From Caryophanales bacterium UBA4278 (GTDB lineage: Bacteria; Bacillota_I; Bacilli_A; RFN20; CAG-826), in contig DGVS01000006.1 of the NCBI GenBank assembly GCA_002395065.1, forward strand, positions 1 through 64,000: 64,000 nucleotides of DNA, read 5' to 3'. The notes under the pieces were generated by a model. The model worked only from the letters and a program-made list of their open reading frames with translations. It did no database searches and was not told the origin of the DNA. Below, one piece after another: positions 34,131-44,376 of the stretch; position 1 is the first letter of the stretch; each line of letters opens with the position of its first letter. A program made the translations under genes and the position numbers.

Positions 34131-34161
34131 TTGCGGACGTATATATACATATTGGTATAAT
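34131..34161 (+). promoter_or_regulatory. Promoter of fakA
   Basis: Extended -10 TGGTATAAT (TATAAT at 34156) with a possible -35 TTGCGG at 34131 (19-base spacing). The leader to the ATG is about 25 bases and contains AAGGAGAG. Confidence 0.65.
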
Positions 34162-34191
34162 ATACGCGTTCGCCCAAATTAAGGAGAGAAT

Positions 34192-35874
34192 ATGATACTC
34201 AAGAAAATGAACGGCGTTCAGTTCAAAGAATTGATCGTCAGTGGCGCTAAGAATCTTAGAGCCCATTATCAAGAAGTTGACAATTTGAATGTCTTCCCGG
34301 TCCCAGATGGAGACACGGGTACAAATATGTGCCGCACGATCGAAGGTGGTGTCGCCAACATCGTTAAAGAAGAAAGTAAATCCCTATCTGATATTGCTAA
34401 AGCATTATCTAAAGGAATGCTACTTGGCGCAAGAGGTAACTCTGGCGTTATTTTGTCTCAAATCTACCGTGGCATCTGCCGTGCGTTTGAAGGCAAAGAA
34501 GAAGTTGATGCGAAGCAACTCGCTGAAGCCTATCGAATCGGTGTTAAGCAAGCTTATGCTGCTGTTATTACACCAGTCGAAGGCACAATTCTTACAGTCT
34601 TTAGAGAAGCCACAGAATACGCTGCTAAGAAGGTAACAAAGGAATCCACAATTAATGAATTCTTTGAACTTCATTTAAAACAGGCTTCCAAGTCACTTAA
34701 ACTAACCAAAGAAATTCTTCCTGTTTTAAAGGAAGCTAACGTTATCGACTCCGGAGGAGCCGGATACGTCTACATCGTCAAAGGTATTGTCAAATACTTA
34801 GATGGCGAATCAATCGAAGCTGAACTCGAGCTTCATGATAAAAAGAAAGAAGAAGGAGAAGTTAAACAAATTGATTTCTCGGCGTTTAGTCGAGATGATG
34901 AATTAACCTTTGGTTACTGCACCGAATTCATCCTCCGTCTTCAATCCAAAAAAGTTGATATCGAGAACTTTGATGTCCAAACCATTATTGATGTTTTAAA
35001 TACACCAGAGATTTCTGGTGATTCCATCGTCGCTTTAAAAGACGATGATGTCGTCAAAGTTCATGTTCATACGAAAGATCCAGGTTTAGTTCTTCACGAA
35101 ATGCGCAAATTTGGTGAATTTTTAACCACCAAAGTAGAGAACATGTCTCTTCAACATAATGAAAACATGTCTGAAGAAGAAAAACTCGCTTCTCAAAAGA
35201 GAGAACACAAGAAATACGCTATTGTTGCTGTTGCTCAAGGTCAAGGAATCTGTTCTCAATTCGAAGCTTTAGGTGTTGATGTCATTGTTAAAGGAAACCA
35301 AACAATGAACCCATCGACCGAAGACTTCTTAAAAGCATTTAAACAATTAGATGCTGAAAACATTATTGTTTTCCCAAATAACAAAAACATTATTATGGCT
35401 GCTAAACAAGCAGCAGGATTATATAAAGCTGCAAAAGTGAAAGTTGCTGCTAGTAACTTCATTCCACAATGTTACTCCGCTCTAACAATGTTAGATTTCT
35501 CTAGTGATGATCTTGAACTCATTATGGGCAACTTTAACGCTGCTTTACGTAACGTTGTTTCTGGATCAATTACAACTGCCATTCGTAGTACCAGACTCAA
35601 CGGAGTTAACATCCGTAAAGGTGATAACCTTTGTATTGTCGATGGAAAAGTTGTTGCATCCACATTAAACAAATATCATTGTGTCGGTGATCTTTTGAGA
35701 AAGATCCCAGACATCAAAGATAAACAGCTTCTCACCGTTTTCTTTGGTAAAGACGCCACTGATGCGGAACGAAAGAAAAACATTGATTGGGTCAAACAAA
35801 AATATCCGCATCTTGAAGTTGGTTGTGTTGATGGTGGACAGGCTGTTTATAAGTTCCTGCTCGCTATTGAATAA
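34192..35874 (+). CDS. fakA: Fatty acid kinase subunit A-like (DAK2/DhaL domain, YloV family)
   Basis: A 560-residue protein. Residues 1-200 form a DhaL domain with the nucleotide/magnesium-binding NLNVFPVPDGDTGTNM and GARGNSGVILSQI, and the later DSGGAGYV. The C-terminal part matches the FakA middle and phosphatase-like domains (IVSVAQG-type AIVAVAQGQGICSQFEALG, then GNQTMNPSTEDFL). FakA with a FakB lipid-binding protein phosphorylates exogenous fatty acids. No fakB (DegV) lies in the window. Confidence 0.9.
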   Translation: MILKKMNGVQFKELIVSGAKNLRAHYQEVDNLNVFPVPDGDTGTNMCRTIEGGVANIVKEESKSLSDIAKALSKGMLLGARGNSGVILSQIYRGICRAFEGKEEVDAKQLAEAYRIGVKQAYAAVITPVEGTILTVFREATEYAAKKVTKESTINEFFELHLKQASKSLKLTKEILPVLKEANVIDSGGAGYVYIVKGIVKYLDGESIEAELELHDKKKEEGEVKQIDFSAFSRDDELTFGYCTEFILRLQSKKVDIENFDVQTIIDVLNTPEISGDSIVALKDDDVVKVHVHTKDPGLVLHEMRKFGEFLTTKVENMSLQHNENMSEEEKLASQKREHKKYAIVAVAQGQGICSQFEALGVDVIVKGNQTMNPSTEDFLKAFKQLDAENIIVFPNNKNIIMAAKQAAGLYKAAKVKVAASNFIPQCYSALTMLDFSSDDLELIMGNFNAALRNVVSGSITTAIRSTRLNGVNIRKGDNLCIVDGKVVASTLNKYHCVGDLLRKIPDIKDKQLLTVFFGKDATDAERKKNIDWVKQKYPHLEVGCVDGGQAVYKFLLAIE

Positions 35875-35930
35875 TATATTCCAATAAAATTTTAATTTTA
35901 GTTGTATATATATTTTGTAAGTGCTGAAAA

Positions 35931-38171
35931 ATGGGTAAATATCTCTATTACATTATCGCTATCGTCACTGCTGGTTTAATGTTCTTAACCTATTTTTTGG
36001 TTCACAAGTTTTCTAAGAAAAAAATTCCATTAGCACATAAAATTGTATCGCTTGTAATCTTTGTGGTTTTCTTAGTTTGGTTCCTGCTTTCGAGTGGTGG
36101 CTATTTAACAAATGTTTTTAAAGTAACAGTCAAAACTCCATTTGAAGGCGTTGAAACTGTAGTGGGACAAAATAGTGCTACCCTAATGGCATTGTTCGCC
36201 TATTGGTGTTTTGTGATTCTTCACATTACAACGATTATTTCATCCATGTTTGAGTTTAAAGTCATCCATAGGATGGAACACATTATTTCTCCGATTTTGG
36301 CTTTGTATTGTTTAATTTCACTTCCGTATTTTGTGTTTGGAGAAACTAAAAGTTTCGAACTCACAGCATGTGGAATTTTAATTTCCATAGAGTTAGGCGC
36401 AATTATTGGAAAACTTGTTTATCAAGCAATCTTTGAACAAATCGACTACCGAATGGATGTTCATGATGTTGTTGAACTAGTTCTTTGCGTTTTGGGAGCC
36501 ATTTTATTCACGCTGCCAGAACATATGCTTACAGCACTAATTGGAAATTTGAGAATTTATGCGCCAATGAAGAGTTTTGGCACAGGTCATCGTTATTATC
36601 TTTATATGTCGATGGTCTTCCTCGTTGGCTTGCCGGTTCTTTTAAGAAACTATCGTGGCGAATACGCTCGAATGGTCATGCTTTATATCTGTTTTGGTGG
36701 CATGATTGCCTTCTCTAATGGTTATAACTTTAACGATATTATTCATCCGAATAACTGGCCATTACATATTTGTAATACAGCTATGTTTATTTTGCCGTTA
36801 TCTCTTGCACTAAAAAATGAGAAGATCTTCTATTTCACATTCTTCATCAATGTTCTTGGTGCGTTTTTAGCTATTATGATGCCGAACTATGATGGTGATA
36901 TCAACATAATTGCTCCACGTTCGGTTGAGTTCTTTACGAACCATATTGAAGCGTTCGCTGGACCACTGGTTTGCGTGCTAACTGGAATCTTTGGAAGACC
37001 AAAGAAGAAACAATTCTTCTATTCGATGGTTGGCTTTGCGATTTATTACGTCATTGTTTTAATTGCGAACACTGTATTTACAGCTGTTTTCCCAAGATAT
37101 GATTCTACTGGTTCTCTTGAACCTTATAACTATTTCTACATTAACGATGACTTTGTCGCATCCAAGGTTGGTGCATCAAAACTTGTCTACTCATTCCCAT
37201 TTAAATTCACCATTTCAGGAAAAGAATTCGTTATGTATCCACTTTATCAAGTGGTTTATTTCCTTGGTTTCGTTTTCCTATCCATTCTTATGTGGTATGT
37301 CTATGAATGGATCTTTAAATTCCAAGACTCATTAATCTACTTAAATGAACGTTCGCAACAGATCCGTGTTGATCGTCTTGCTTTAACTCAAAAATTTAAT
37401 CAAAAGGAGGTTTCTCGTTGTATGAACCCAGAAAGTGTTGATAAGTTAGTCATTTCCCATTTTGGGAAACGTTATTCTAAATCTTCCCCGTTTGCTGTGA
37501 GAGATATTAACTTCGTTGCAAATAAAGGCGAAATCATTGGTTTCCTAGGACCAAACGGTGCTGGTAAATCAACTACAATCAAAGCCATTGTCGGTATTCA
37601 TCTTCCAACAGAAGGAAAAATCGAAGTTAATGGTTATGATGTAGCGGTGCAACCGGTTCAAGCAAAGTCACAAATTGGCTTTGTCCCAGACCATTATGCT
37701 TTGTATGAAAACCTTACTGGTCGTGAATACTTAAATTATATCGCTGACCTTTACAATGTCTCGAAAGAACAACGCGACTCTTTCCTAAATGAATTTTTAG
37801 ATACGTTAGCCATGAAAGATGCGATTGATAACAAAATTCAGACCTACTCTCATGGTATGAAACAAAAAATCGCTATTATGGCATCAATTATCCACGATCC
37901 AAAATTATGGATTCTTGACGAACCATTAACTGGTCTTGACCCAGTGTCAATTTTCCAAGTTAAACAATGTTTGAAGAAACACGCTGAAAAAGGAAATATT
38001 GTTTTCTTCTCATCACACTTAATCGACATTGTTGAAAAACTTTGTGACAGAATCATTATTATTTCTCACCACAAGGTTGTTGATGTCGCAGACGTGAAAA
38101 AACTCCTCAAAGATGGAGTTAATCTTGAAGAATACTACATGGAGAAAACTGGCTTAGAAACAGGAAACTAA
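35931..38171 (+). CDS. YwaF/TMEM164-like membrane domain fused to an ABC transporter ATPase
   Basis: A 746-residue single frame. Residues 1-470 hold about 10 membrane helices and match the YwaF/TMEM164 pattern (NNWPLHICNTAMFILPLSL, then FFTNHIEAFAGPLVCVL). From Met498 a complete ABC ATPase follows: Walker A GPNGAGKSTT, signature YSHGMKQKIAIMA and Walker B LWILDEPLTGLDP. An internal AAAGGAGG lies 11 bases before ATG 37422 (Met498), so the ATPase may also be made alone. The permease gene starts two bases after the stop. The membrane domain's role is unknown; eukaryotic TMEM164 is an acyltransferase. Confidence 0.83.
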   Translation: MGKYLYYIIAIVTAGLMFLTYFLVHKFSKKKIPLAHKIVSLVIFVVFLVWFLLSSGGYLTNVFKVTVKTPFEGVETVVGQNSATLMALFAYWCFVILHITTIISSMFEFKVIHRMEHIISPILALYCLISLPYFVFGETKSFELTACGILISIELGAIIGKLVYQAIFEQIDYRMDVHDVVELVLCVLGAILFTLPEHMLTALIGNLRIYAPMKSFGTGHRYYLYMSMVFLVGLPVLLRNYRGEYARMVMLYICFGGMIAFSNGYNFNDIIHPNNWPLHICNTAMFILPLSLALKNEKIFYFTFFINVLGAFLAIMMPNYDGDINIIAPRSVEFFTNHIEAFAGPLVCVLTGIFGRPKKKQFFYSMVGFAIYYVIVLIANTVFTAVFPRYDSTGSLEPYNYFYINDDFVASKVGASKLVYSFPFKFTISGKEFVMYPLYQVVYFLGFVFLSILMWYVYEWIFKFQDSLIYLNERSQQIRVDRLALTQKFNQKEVSRCMNPESVDKLVISHFGKRYSKSSPFAVRDINFVANKGEIIGFLGPNGAGKSTTIKAIVGIHLPTEGKIEVNGYDVAVQPVQAKSQIGFVPDHYALYENLTGREYLNYIADLYNVSKEQRDSFLNEFLDTLAMKDAIDNKIQTYSHGMKQKIAIMASIIHDPKLWILDEPLTGLDPVSIFQVKQCLKKHAEKGNIVFFSSHLIDIVEKLCDRIIIISHHKVVDVADVKKLLKDGVNLEEYYMEKTGLETGN

Positions 38172-38172
38172 A

Positions 38173-39912
38173 ATGAAAAATTTCTTTGCAAATATCGGAC
38201 AATTCTTTAAAAAAGCCTATCAAATTGTGAAAGGTTTCTTTAAACGTGTCTTTGCAAAAATTGGTTCATATAAGCTCACCACGCTCGTGATGATGCAACT
38301 GAAAGATAAGTGGAACCTTTCTTTTAAAACAGACAAAAAAGGATCGTTCTTTAAGATAACCGCATACGTCATTTTGTTTGCGGCTATTACTGCATTGACA
38401 TTTGTAATCATGTACTACATGGGTAATAACCTACACATCTTTATTGGTTATAAAATCCCACTTAATGCAATGATTCCAGTTTTAGCGGTCTTAACCTTGT
38501 TTGAAGGTGTTTCAATTTTGATTGGTATGACCAGAGCGCTTTTCTTCGCAAAAGACAACGTTGTCTTAATTACATATCCAGTTAAATCAAATACATTATT
38601 TATCTCTAAACTTATTGTTTACTACTTTGATGCCTTGAAGAAATCATTAACCTTATTCATGCCTGTCATTTTTGGTTTTGGATTAATTTATGGATATTCT
38701 GCCGGATTTTATTTCTTAACATTTTTCCTCGATTTCCTCTATATGGCAATCATTGTTTTGGTTTGTGGACTTCTCGCTATTCCGACTTGCTATATTCTTC
38801 GATTTATCGATAAGTATCGTTTGGTGAAAGTAGTATTTTCACTGATTCTTGCTGGAACATTTATTTATTTGGCTATCTTGCTGATTGGAGTTATTCCGAC
38901 AAATATTAACCTTATGGAAGAATACGATAAGTTCTCAAGAGGTTTAAATAACTTCTTGTACAACTTTAGTCTCAAATTCTCCGTCTTAACCGCAATAACT
39001 AAAATGTTCCTTGGGTCAATGGATAAGAGTTTCTCGATGACATATATAACCAGTTATACGTTGTTCGGTGTTTTAGTAATGATTGGTTTGATTGGCGTGT
39101 TAGTTGTTGGTAATGCGTTTCTATCAAAACCGTTCTATACCAAGATGATTGCGACTTCAAACATTAGTAAAAAACCAGCAACACATGAACGTAAAAACCA
39201 TCGTTTCTTCAAAACATATTCTGTATTCAAATATGAAACAATGCGTATTTTGCGAAATGAAAAACTTATCATTGCTTCATTAATTTGTATCATTGTGATG
39301 CCGTTGTTTACGATTCTTTCGAATAAGATTTATGGTTCGATTAATACACGTCCATCTGGACAATATTATATTTACGCATTTAATTTCTTATTTATTTTAA
39401 TCGTTACCACATCACACAACACCTCATCCGCATACATTTATAGTAAAGACGGCCCAAGCTGGCCAGTAAACAAAACAATGCCTGTGAATCCTCAGGTAAG
39501 TTTATCGTTGCGCTTGATTTATAACGTAATTGCTTCATTAGCGATAATTATTCCGTCAACTATCATTTTCTTTAGCAATTACAAATCTAAATTATTCACG
39601 ATGTCTCCATTCTTAATAACACTAATTATTTTAGCTATTTTCCATAGTGTGCTATCCGCTTCATATGACTATTCACACTCCAAAAACAAAGATAAGGCCG
39701 ACATTGGTAGTGAAATTATCACTTCTCACGAAATGGTTTCGCTTGGCTACGGTTTGACCATTTGTATTGGCTATTTACTTTTTATGATTATGTTCCGTTT
39801 AACAGCGACTGTTAATCCGGATATAAGAATCCTTATTATTGCGCTTCTTTTGCTTGTGTTCGAAATTTGGTTCTTCTTACGCAAGATTAGGTTGACTTAT
39901 CAGGAGAATTAA
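38173..39912 (+). CDS. ABC transporter permease
   Basis: A 579-residue membrane protein with about 12 helices and no ATPase motif, directly after the fused ABC ATPase gene. The N-terminus is amphipathic and basic (KKAYQIVKGFFKRVFAK). The middle cytoplasmic segment (KKPATHERKNHRFFKTYSVFK) splits two halves of six helices. Gene order shows it is the permease partner of the upstream ATPase; the substrate is unknown. The next gene begins two bases after the stop. Confidence 0.8.
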   Translation: MKNFFANIGQFFKKAYQIVKGFFKRVFAKIGSYKLTTLVMMQLKDKWNLSFKTDKKGSFFKITAYVILFAAITALTFVIMYYMGNNLHIFIGYKIPLNAMIPVLAVLTLFEGVSILIGMTRALFFAKDNVVLITYPVKSNTLFISKLIVYYFDALKKSLTLFMPVIFGFGLIYGYSAGFYFLTFFLDFLYMAIIVLVCGLLAIPTCYILRFIDKYRLVKVVFSLILAGTFIYLAILLIGVIPTNINLMEEYDKFSRGLNNFLYNFSLKFSVLTAITKMFLGSMDKSFSMTYITSYTLFGVLVMIGLIGVLVVGNAFLSKPFYTKMIATSNISKKPATHERKNHRFFKTYSVFKYETMRILRNEKLIIASLICIIVMPLFTILSNKIYGSINTRPSGQYYIYAFNFLFILIVTTSHNTSSAYIYSKDGPSWPVNKTMPVNPQVSLSLRLIYNVIASLAIIIPSTIIFFSNYKSKLFTMSPFLITLIILAIFHSVLSASYDYSHSKNKDKADIGSEIITSHEMVSLGYGLTICIGYLLFMIMFRLTATVNPDIRILIIALLLLVFEIWFFLRKIRLTYQEN

Positions 39913-39914
39913 CA

Positions 39915-40406
39915 ATGAAAAAATCATCCATCTTCTTATTATTAATTGCCCTGATCGCTTCAATTTTCTACATTTCGTTCTACGGAAGTCAGCCACGAAA
40001 TGACCAAATGAAGTCTTATTTAACTGAGGCTAAAATTACTGGTTATTCCTTACGTGGTGCAAGTGATGAAACCCCTGTCGAAGTCTACACTGATGATTAC
40101 ACCGGTGAGACCTATAAGGAAATATATTTACCATTCGACAAACAAAATGGACTTCCATATTTGTATATAATGTATTCCGTTTCTCCAAAGGAGGCCACAG
40201 AAGCAGATGCTTTTGAGTTAAAGATTGTTTCTGAGGTCCCTCAAGAAATTATTGATGGAGAACTAAGGGATAAAGCAACACTTTATAAAAACGTGGTCAC
40301 ATTCTATGGACCATGTTGGATCCGTATTGTTCTTCACACCCTTGATGGTTCTGACTTATTTGATGAAGTCAAAATTAAGTGTTATGAACCAATCGAGGAG
40401 GAATAA
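39915..40406 (+). CDS. Membrane-anchored extracytoplasmic protein of the ABC operon
   Basis: A 163-residue protein with an N-terminal uncleaved anchor or signal (residues 4-24, FLLLIALIASIFYISFYG) and a soluble, beta-rich acidic remainder. No Cys lipobox. I do not recognise the family. Tight spacing (GGAGAATTAAC at the end of the permease gene serves as ribosome site) makes it part of the transporter. Confidence 0.7.
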   Translation: MKKSSIFLLLIALIASIFYISFYGSQPRNDQMKSYLTEAKITGYSLRGASDETPVEVYTDDYTGETYKEIYLPFDKQNGLPYLYIMYSVSPKEATEADAFELKIVSEVPQEIIDGELRDKATLYKNVVTFYGPCWIRIVLHTLDGSDLFDEVKIKCYEPIEEE

Positions 40407-40465
40407 ATTTGGTTATTTGTAACAAAGTTACTAATAATATAAAAGAAAGGAAAGAATAAAAAGAG

Positions 40466-43084
40466 ATGAACAAAAAAAGATTAACGCTAGCGTTCGTTTC
40501 TCTCTTTGCCGCAACAGCACTTCTTGCTGGTTGTAGTTCAAAAGAAGGCGAAGCAGACAAAGAAATCGATCGCATGCAACTCTCTGGTATTCCAACAGCT
40601 TACCAAGTTGGTGACACAATTAACTGGTCGGCTGCCACGGTAAAAGTCACCTATAAAGACAAATCAACGGCGACATTTACCGGTTCCCAAGTCGAATATG
40701 ATGTCTCTGAAACAGCCGAAGCAACTAAAGTTGTTGTTTATACAACCGGTCTTCATGCTCAAACCACTCTTGTTGAGGGCGAATATGATATCAAAGCTGC
40801 TTTAGCTGGCAAACTCGAGAACAAGTATTCTATGGGAAGAATCGTCGTTGGTAAGATTACTAGCGATAAATACGACCTTGACTCCTTTGAAGTTCCACAA
40901 TTTGTTCAAGATCTCAAAGTCATCAAAGAAGGACAAAGCCAAGAAGGCTCCTTTGCTGATGTCAGTGAAGATTTTACAGTTGGAACAAAGAATGTGTTCA
41001 AGTTCGTTCCACGTGCTTCTTTCACCCTTAAAGGACAAGGTGGACAAGCCAAACGTTATACAAACTACGAAAAAGATTTCTCATTAAAAGAAATCACTGG
41101 TCCTTCAACTAAGGTTGATGCTGATGTTGATGATTACGCCATCGTTGCTGATGGAAGCGGAATTAAATTTGCTGAAACAGCTGTTGGTAAAAAGTTTGAA
41201 ATTACTGTTCAACCAAAGGAATTCTCAACAGACGCCAACGGAAAAACAGCCTCTGTTAGCTTCTCATTCAAAGTTAAGAGCGGTCTTAACATTTATGAAG
41301 CAAAACAACTTGGTGCACTTAACCTTCACTCCTATTCATTAAAGGATTTGAATGGCACAGAAAAAATTGTTTCTCACATCGGTAGGAATACTGATGCTTA
41401 TGGAGAAAGCGAAGCAGGTTCAAAACCACACTACTTCAACGCTAATATTTCTACACATGGTTCAGATAAAGTTTTCTGGGACGATGTTCGTGGTGATTAT
41501 TCCTATGTTGACTACAAAGGAATTTGGACTGACTTCTTAAAACTTCGTACTGAAAACGGAGTTCAAAAAGGTATTTTCACTGAAGAAGAAATTGCCGAAT
41601 ACACTGACATTAAAGGTGTTTATTTCCAAAACCGTATTACTTTAACAAAAGAAGATATTCCTGAAGATTATTTCATCACAGCAGATGAATCAGGAAACTT
41701 AAGTCATTATCCCGCATTTACTTATCTTCGTGATGCAAGTGAAGTTTACACACCAATTGTTAAAAACAATGATGTGGAAATTAATGGAAACTTCTTCATG
41801 CTTGATAACCAACTTCCAATCTGTGCTTCTAACTGGGGCGATAAGCTCAACCCAGGATTTCACACTTATGGAAACGGTATTACTGGTCCTGATGGAACAA
41901 TCGATCCAGGACATTGCTCCTTATTCAAGTTCTGTGGATATGACCCAGACATTAGTGAAGTCTATCACTACAACAACGTTGATGTTTTAGGTGGCAAGAA
42001 AGGTATTGTTCGTAACTTAAACACCAAAGGTGTTGTTACTGAACTTGAAGGTGAAGATGCTATCCTTGGTGTCACAGCCATGATTGCTATGAAAAACAAA
42101 TATTGTGCTGGCGAATATGTCAACAATATTATTAAGCAATATCAAATCGGCATTTTCCCAGATATAAACCTCGCTGGTGTCAATACAGCCGAATTAAATG
42201 GTGAAACAATTCACTACAACACTTTAATTGATAAGTGCAATATTTTCGACTGTACAAACACTGCTATTTGTAATTATCACAACGCCGGCACACTTGTTCG
42301 TAATTCAAGATTTGGTCGTTTCGGTGGCGCAGCCATTCTTAACGCTGGTGACGTTGACGAAAAAGGAGATGAAATCAATTACGATTACGCCAAGAAACTC
42401 AAAGCTAATGTGCCAGAATTGGCTGGTATTGATACAACTGCCGAACCAGATCCATTCCAAGATTTGTATAAGTCAAATACCTATATTGATGCTGCTTCAA
42501 CCGCAAGCTTCAATAACTATGTAACTGGAAACGAAACTTATTTCGTTGCCGTTCATGCTTCTGGTTATTTTGATAAAACATTACCAACATATCAAGATAT
42601 GTTTGCTGTAATTAATAATGCTTATCGTTTTGAAGAAAATGGACATCAAGTTTATAACATCAAATCTTTGAATATGGACGGTCATGACTATGTTATGTCT
42701 AAAAATAGATTCTGGTGTGGTGATGTTGTTTTAAATGCCGATACAAACAAGCCTTTAAAGGCTGGTTGCATTGACGATACTAATGCTGCATTTACATGGT
42801 ATTCTAATTTGGCTACATATGGTCTTCCAATCTTCTATACAGAAGAGGGTGATATCTTTACATCGTTCTATGATCCAGAAAAAACCGCAGAAGAACAACC
42901 AGGTGTTCCAAAAATGTTCTTTACACCAGCTTCTGTTGCTGCATTCTTTATGGGTGGTATGAGTAATCCATCAGTTCTTGTTCCACAAGGACACATCACA
43001 GCTAAATCTGTTAGCGTGCTCCTTCCAGCCGGAAAAACAACTCTTAATGCCGTTTTTGAATTAAGAGAAGTTGCTGCTGAATAA
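40466..43084 (+). CDS. Large surface lipoprotein
   Basis: An 872-residue lipoprotein with lipobox LLAGCSS (Cys about 23). The N-terminal 100 residues (IPTAYQVGDTINWSAATVKVTYKD) resemble a bacterial Ig-like domain. The C-terminal half has spaced Asn/Gly-rich segments (NALDVLGG-like NNVDVLGGKKGIVRNLNTKG, CNIFDCTNTAICNYHNAG, RNSRFGRFGGAAILNAGD) that suggest a right-handed beta-helix, as in pectate-lyase-like surface proteins. No catalytic residues can be assigned. It may be the ligand-binding or cargo partner of the preceding ABC operon. A small inverted repeat (GTAAC-AAA-GTTAC, about 40421-40433) lies in its promoter region. Confidence 0.77.
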   Translation: MNKKRLTLAFVSLFAATALLAGCSSKEGEADKEIDRMQLSGIPTAYQVGDTINWSAATVKVTYKDKSTATFTGSQVEYDVSETAEATKVVVYTTGLHAQTTLVEGEYDIKAALAGKLENKYSMGRIVVGKITSDKYDLDSFEVPQFVQDLKVIKEGQSQEGSFADVSEDFTVGTKNVFKFVPRASFTLKGQGGQAKRYTNYEKDFSLKEITGPSTKVDADVDDYAIVADGSGIKFAETAVGKKFEITVQPKEFSTDANGKTASVSFSFKVKSGLNIYEAKQLGALNLHSYSLKDLNGTEKIVSHIGRNTDAYGESEAGSKPHYFNANISTHGSDKVFWDDVRGDYSYVDYKGIWTDFLKLRTENGVQKGIFTEEEIAEYTDIKGVYFQNRITLTKEDIPEDYFITADESGNLSHYPAFTYLRDASEVYTPIVKNNDVEINGNFFMLDNQLPICASNWGDKLNPGFHTYGNGITGPDGTIDPGHCSLFKFCGYDPDISEVYHYNNVDVLGGKKGIVRNLNTKGVVTELEGEDAILGVTAMIAMKNKYCAGEYVNNIIKQYQIGIFPDINLAGVNTAELNGETIHYNTLIDKCNIFDCTNTAICNYHNAGTLVRNSRFGRFGGAAILNAGDVDEKGDEINYDYAKKLKANVPELAGIDTTAEPDPFQDLYKSNTYIDAASTASFNNYVTGNETYFVAVHASGYFDKTLPTYQDMFAVINNAYRFEENGHQVYNIKSLNMDGHDYVMSKNRFWCGDVVLNADTNKPLKAGCIDDTNAAFTWYSNLATYGLPIFYTEEGDIFTSFYDPEKTAEEQPGVPKMFFTPASVAAFFMGGMSNPSVLVPQGHITAKSVSVLLPAGKTTLNAVFELREVAAE

Positions 43085-43101
43085 GCAAAACTAATTTATA
43101 T

Positions 43102-43128
43102 AAGAGCCGATTCACTTCGGCTCTTTTT
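43102..43128 (+). terminator. Terminator after the large lipoprotein gene
   Basis: AAGAGCCGA pairs with TCGGCTCTT around a six-base loop, with a T-run. Confidence 0.92.
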
Positions 43129-43239
43129 CTTTTATGAAGATTCCCATCATAAAAAATTATGTTTAACAATAAACATATAAAAATTGTGTGAAAAATTCGG
43201 CTCAAAAATCTCGATAAAGATATATAAGGAGGTCTAACT

Positions 43240-44373
43240 ATGGAAATAGAAAAGACAAATTATATATCTGAAATTAAAGAAATCTTATCAAGTGCACGAA
43301 AGAATGTTCAATACGCCATTAATGTATCAATGGTTTATGCCTATTATGAAATGGGGCGAATCATTGTTGAGCAAGAACAACATGGAAAGAATCGGGCTGA
43401 ATATGGTAAGAAAATTATAAGAACTCTTTCTCGCGAATTGACAAAAGATTTTGGAAAAGGATTTTCAATTCAGAGTCTTAGTTACATCAGACAGTTTTAC
43501 ATTGTTTATTCTAATAATGAAATTGTCCACACACTGCGTGGAAAATCTAGCAACGTAGTTGTTATTGAAAAGAATCAACAAAAAATCCAAACACCGTTTG
43601 GAAAATCTAACAACAACGTTGTTAAAGACTTCAATGATCAAATCACTAATTTCCCTCTTACAAGGGATGGACAGAGATTTTGCTTGGGCTGGACAATGTA
43701 TAGAGTGTTAATCAGAATCAAAAATCAGAAGGAAAGAAGATTTTATGAAATTGAGGCATACAACAACAAATGGAGCACAAGAGAACTTGAACGCCAAATT
43801 AATTCAGCTTTATATGAACGCTTGAGTTTGTCTCGAAACAAAGAAGAAATATTAGAACTATCTCGTGTTGGGCAAATCGTTGAAAAACTGAAAGATATGT
43901 TCAAAAAAATTGCTGTATTAGAATTTTTAAATCTTCCTGTGGAAGATGTTTATACAGAAAAGAAATTTGAGGAACGAATTATTGAACATCTCCAAGAGTT
44001 TATCTTGGAATTAGGGAAAGGTTTTATTTTTGTTGGAAGACAAGTTCGTTTACTAATTAATGGAAAAGAATACCGCCCTGATCTTGTTTTTTATAAAATC
44101 TCATTACGATGTCATGTTGTCGTCGATTTAAAAATTGGAAAGCTTGATCACGGAGATATCGGACAAATGCTTTTATATACCGGTTATTATGATGAACACA
44201 TAAAAATGAAGAACGAGAACCCGACAGTTGGATTAATTTTATGTAAAGACAATGATGAAATCGTTGTCCATTACACGTTAGACAAAATACCCAACCCAAT
44301 TTTTGTCTCGGAATATATCGCCGTCCTTCCATCTAAAGAAGATTTAGAAAGAATTATTGCGGATGAAAAATAG
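43240..44373 (+). CDS. DUF1016 (YhcG-type) PD-(D/E)XK nuclease domain protein
   Basis: A 377-residue protein. The N-terminal DUF1016 helical domain begins INVSMVYAYYEMGRIIVEQEQ and includes QSLSYIRQFY. The C-terminal nuclease-like domain has FIFVGRQVRLLINGKEYRPDLVFY and HVVVDLKIGKLDHGDIGQM, giving the D...DxK core (Asp replaces the more usual Glu). The strong AAGGAGG ribosome site sets the start. Residues 95-130 contain a short tandem duplication (LRGKSSNVV and FGKSNNNVV) not expected in the family. The family is widespread in Bacteria and often sits near restriction or mobile genes; its function is unproven. Confidence 0.87.
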   Translation: MEIEKTNYISEIKEILSSARKNVQYAINVSMVYAYYEMGRIIVEQEQHGKNRAEYGKKIIRTLSRELTKDFGKGFSIQSLSYIRQFYIVYSNNEIVHTLRGKSSNVVVIEKNQQKIQTPFGKSNNNVVKDFNDQITNFPLTRDGQRFCLGWTMYRVLIRIKNQKERRFYEIEAYNNKWSTRELERQINSALYERLSLSRNKEEILELSRVGQIVEKLKDMFKKIAVLEFLNLPVEDVYTEKKFEERIIEHLQEFILELGKGFIFVGRQVRLLINGKEYRPDLVFYKISLRCHVVVDLKIGKLDHGDIGQMLLYTGYYDEHIKMKNENPTVGLILCKDNDEIVVHYTLDKIPNPIFVSEYIAVLPSKEDLERIIADEK

Positions 44374-44376
44374 ATT

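Noticed and set aside
34013..34195. 60-codon plus-strand frame between the array and fakA
   Set aside because: It covers the antisense promoter of unit 6 and the fakA promoter and has no ribosome site or recognisable protein.
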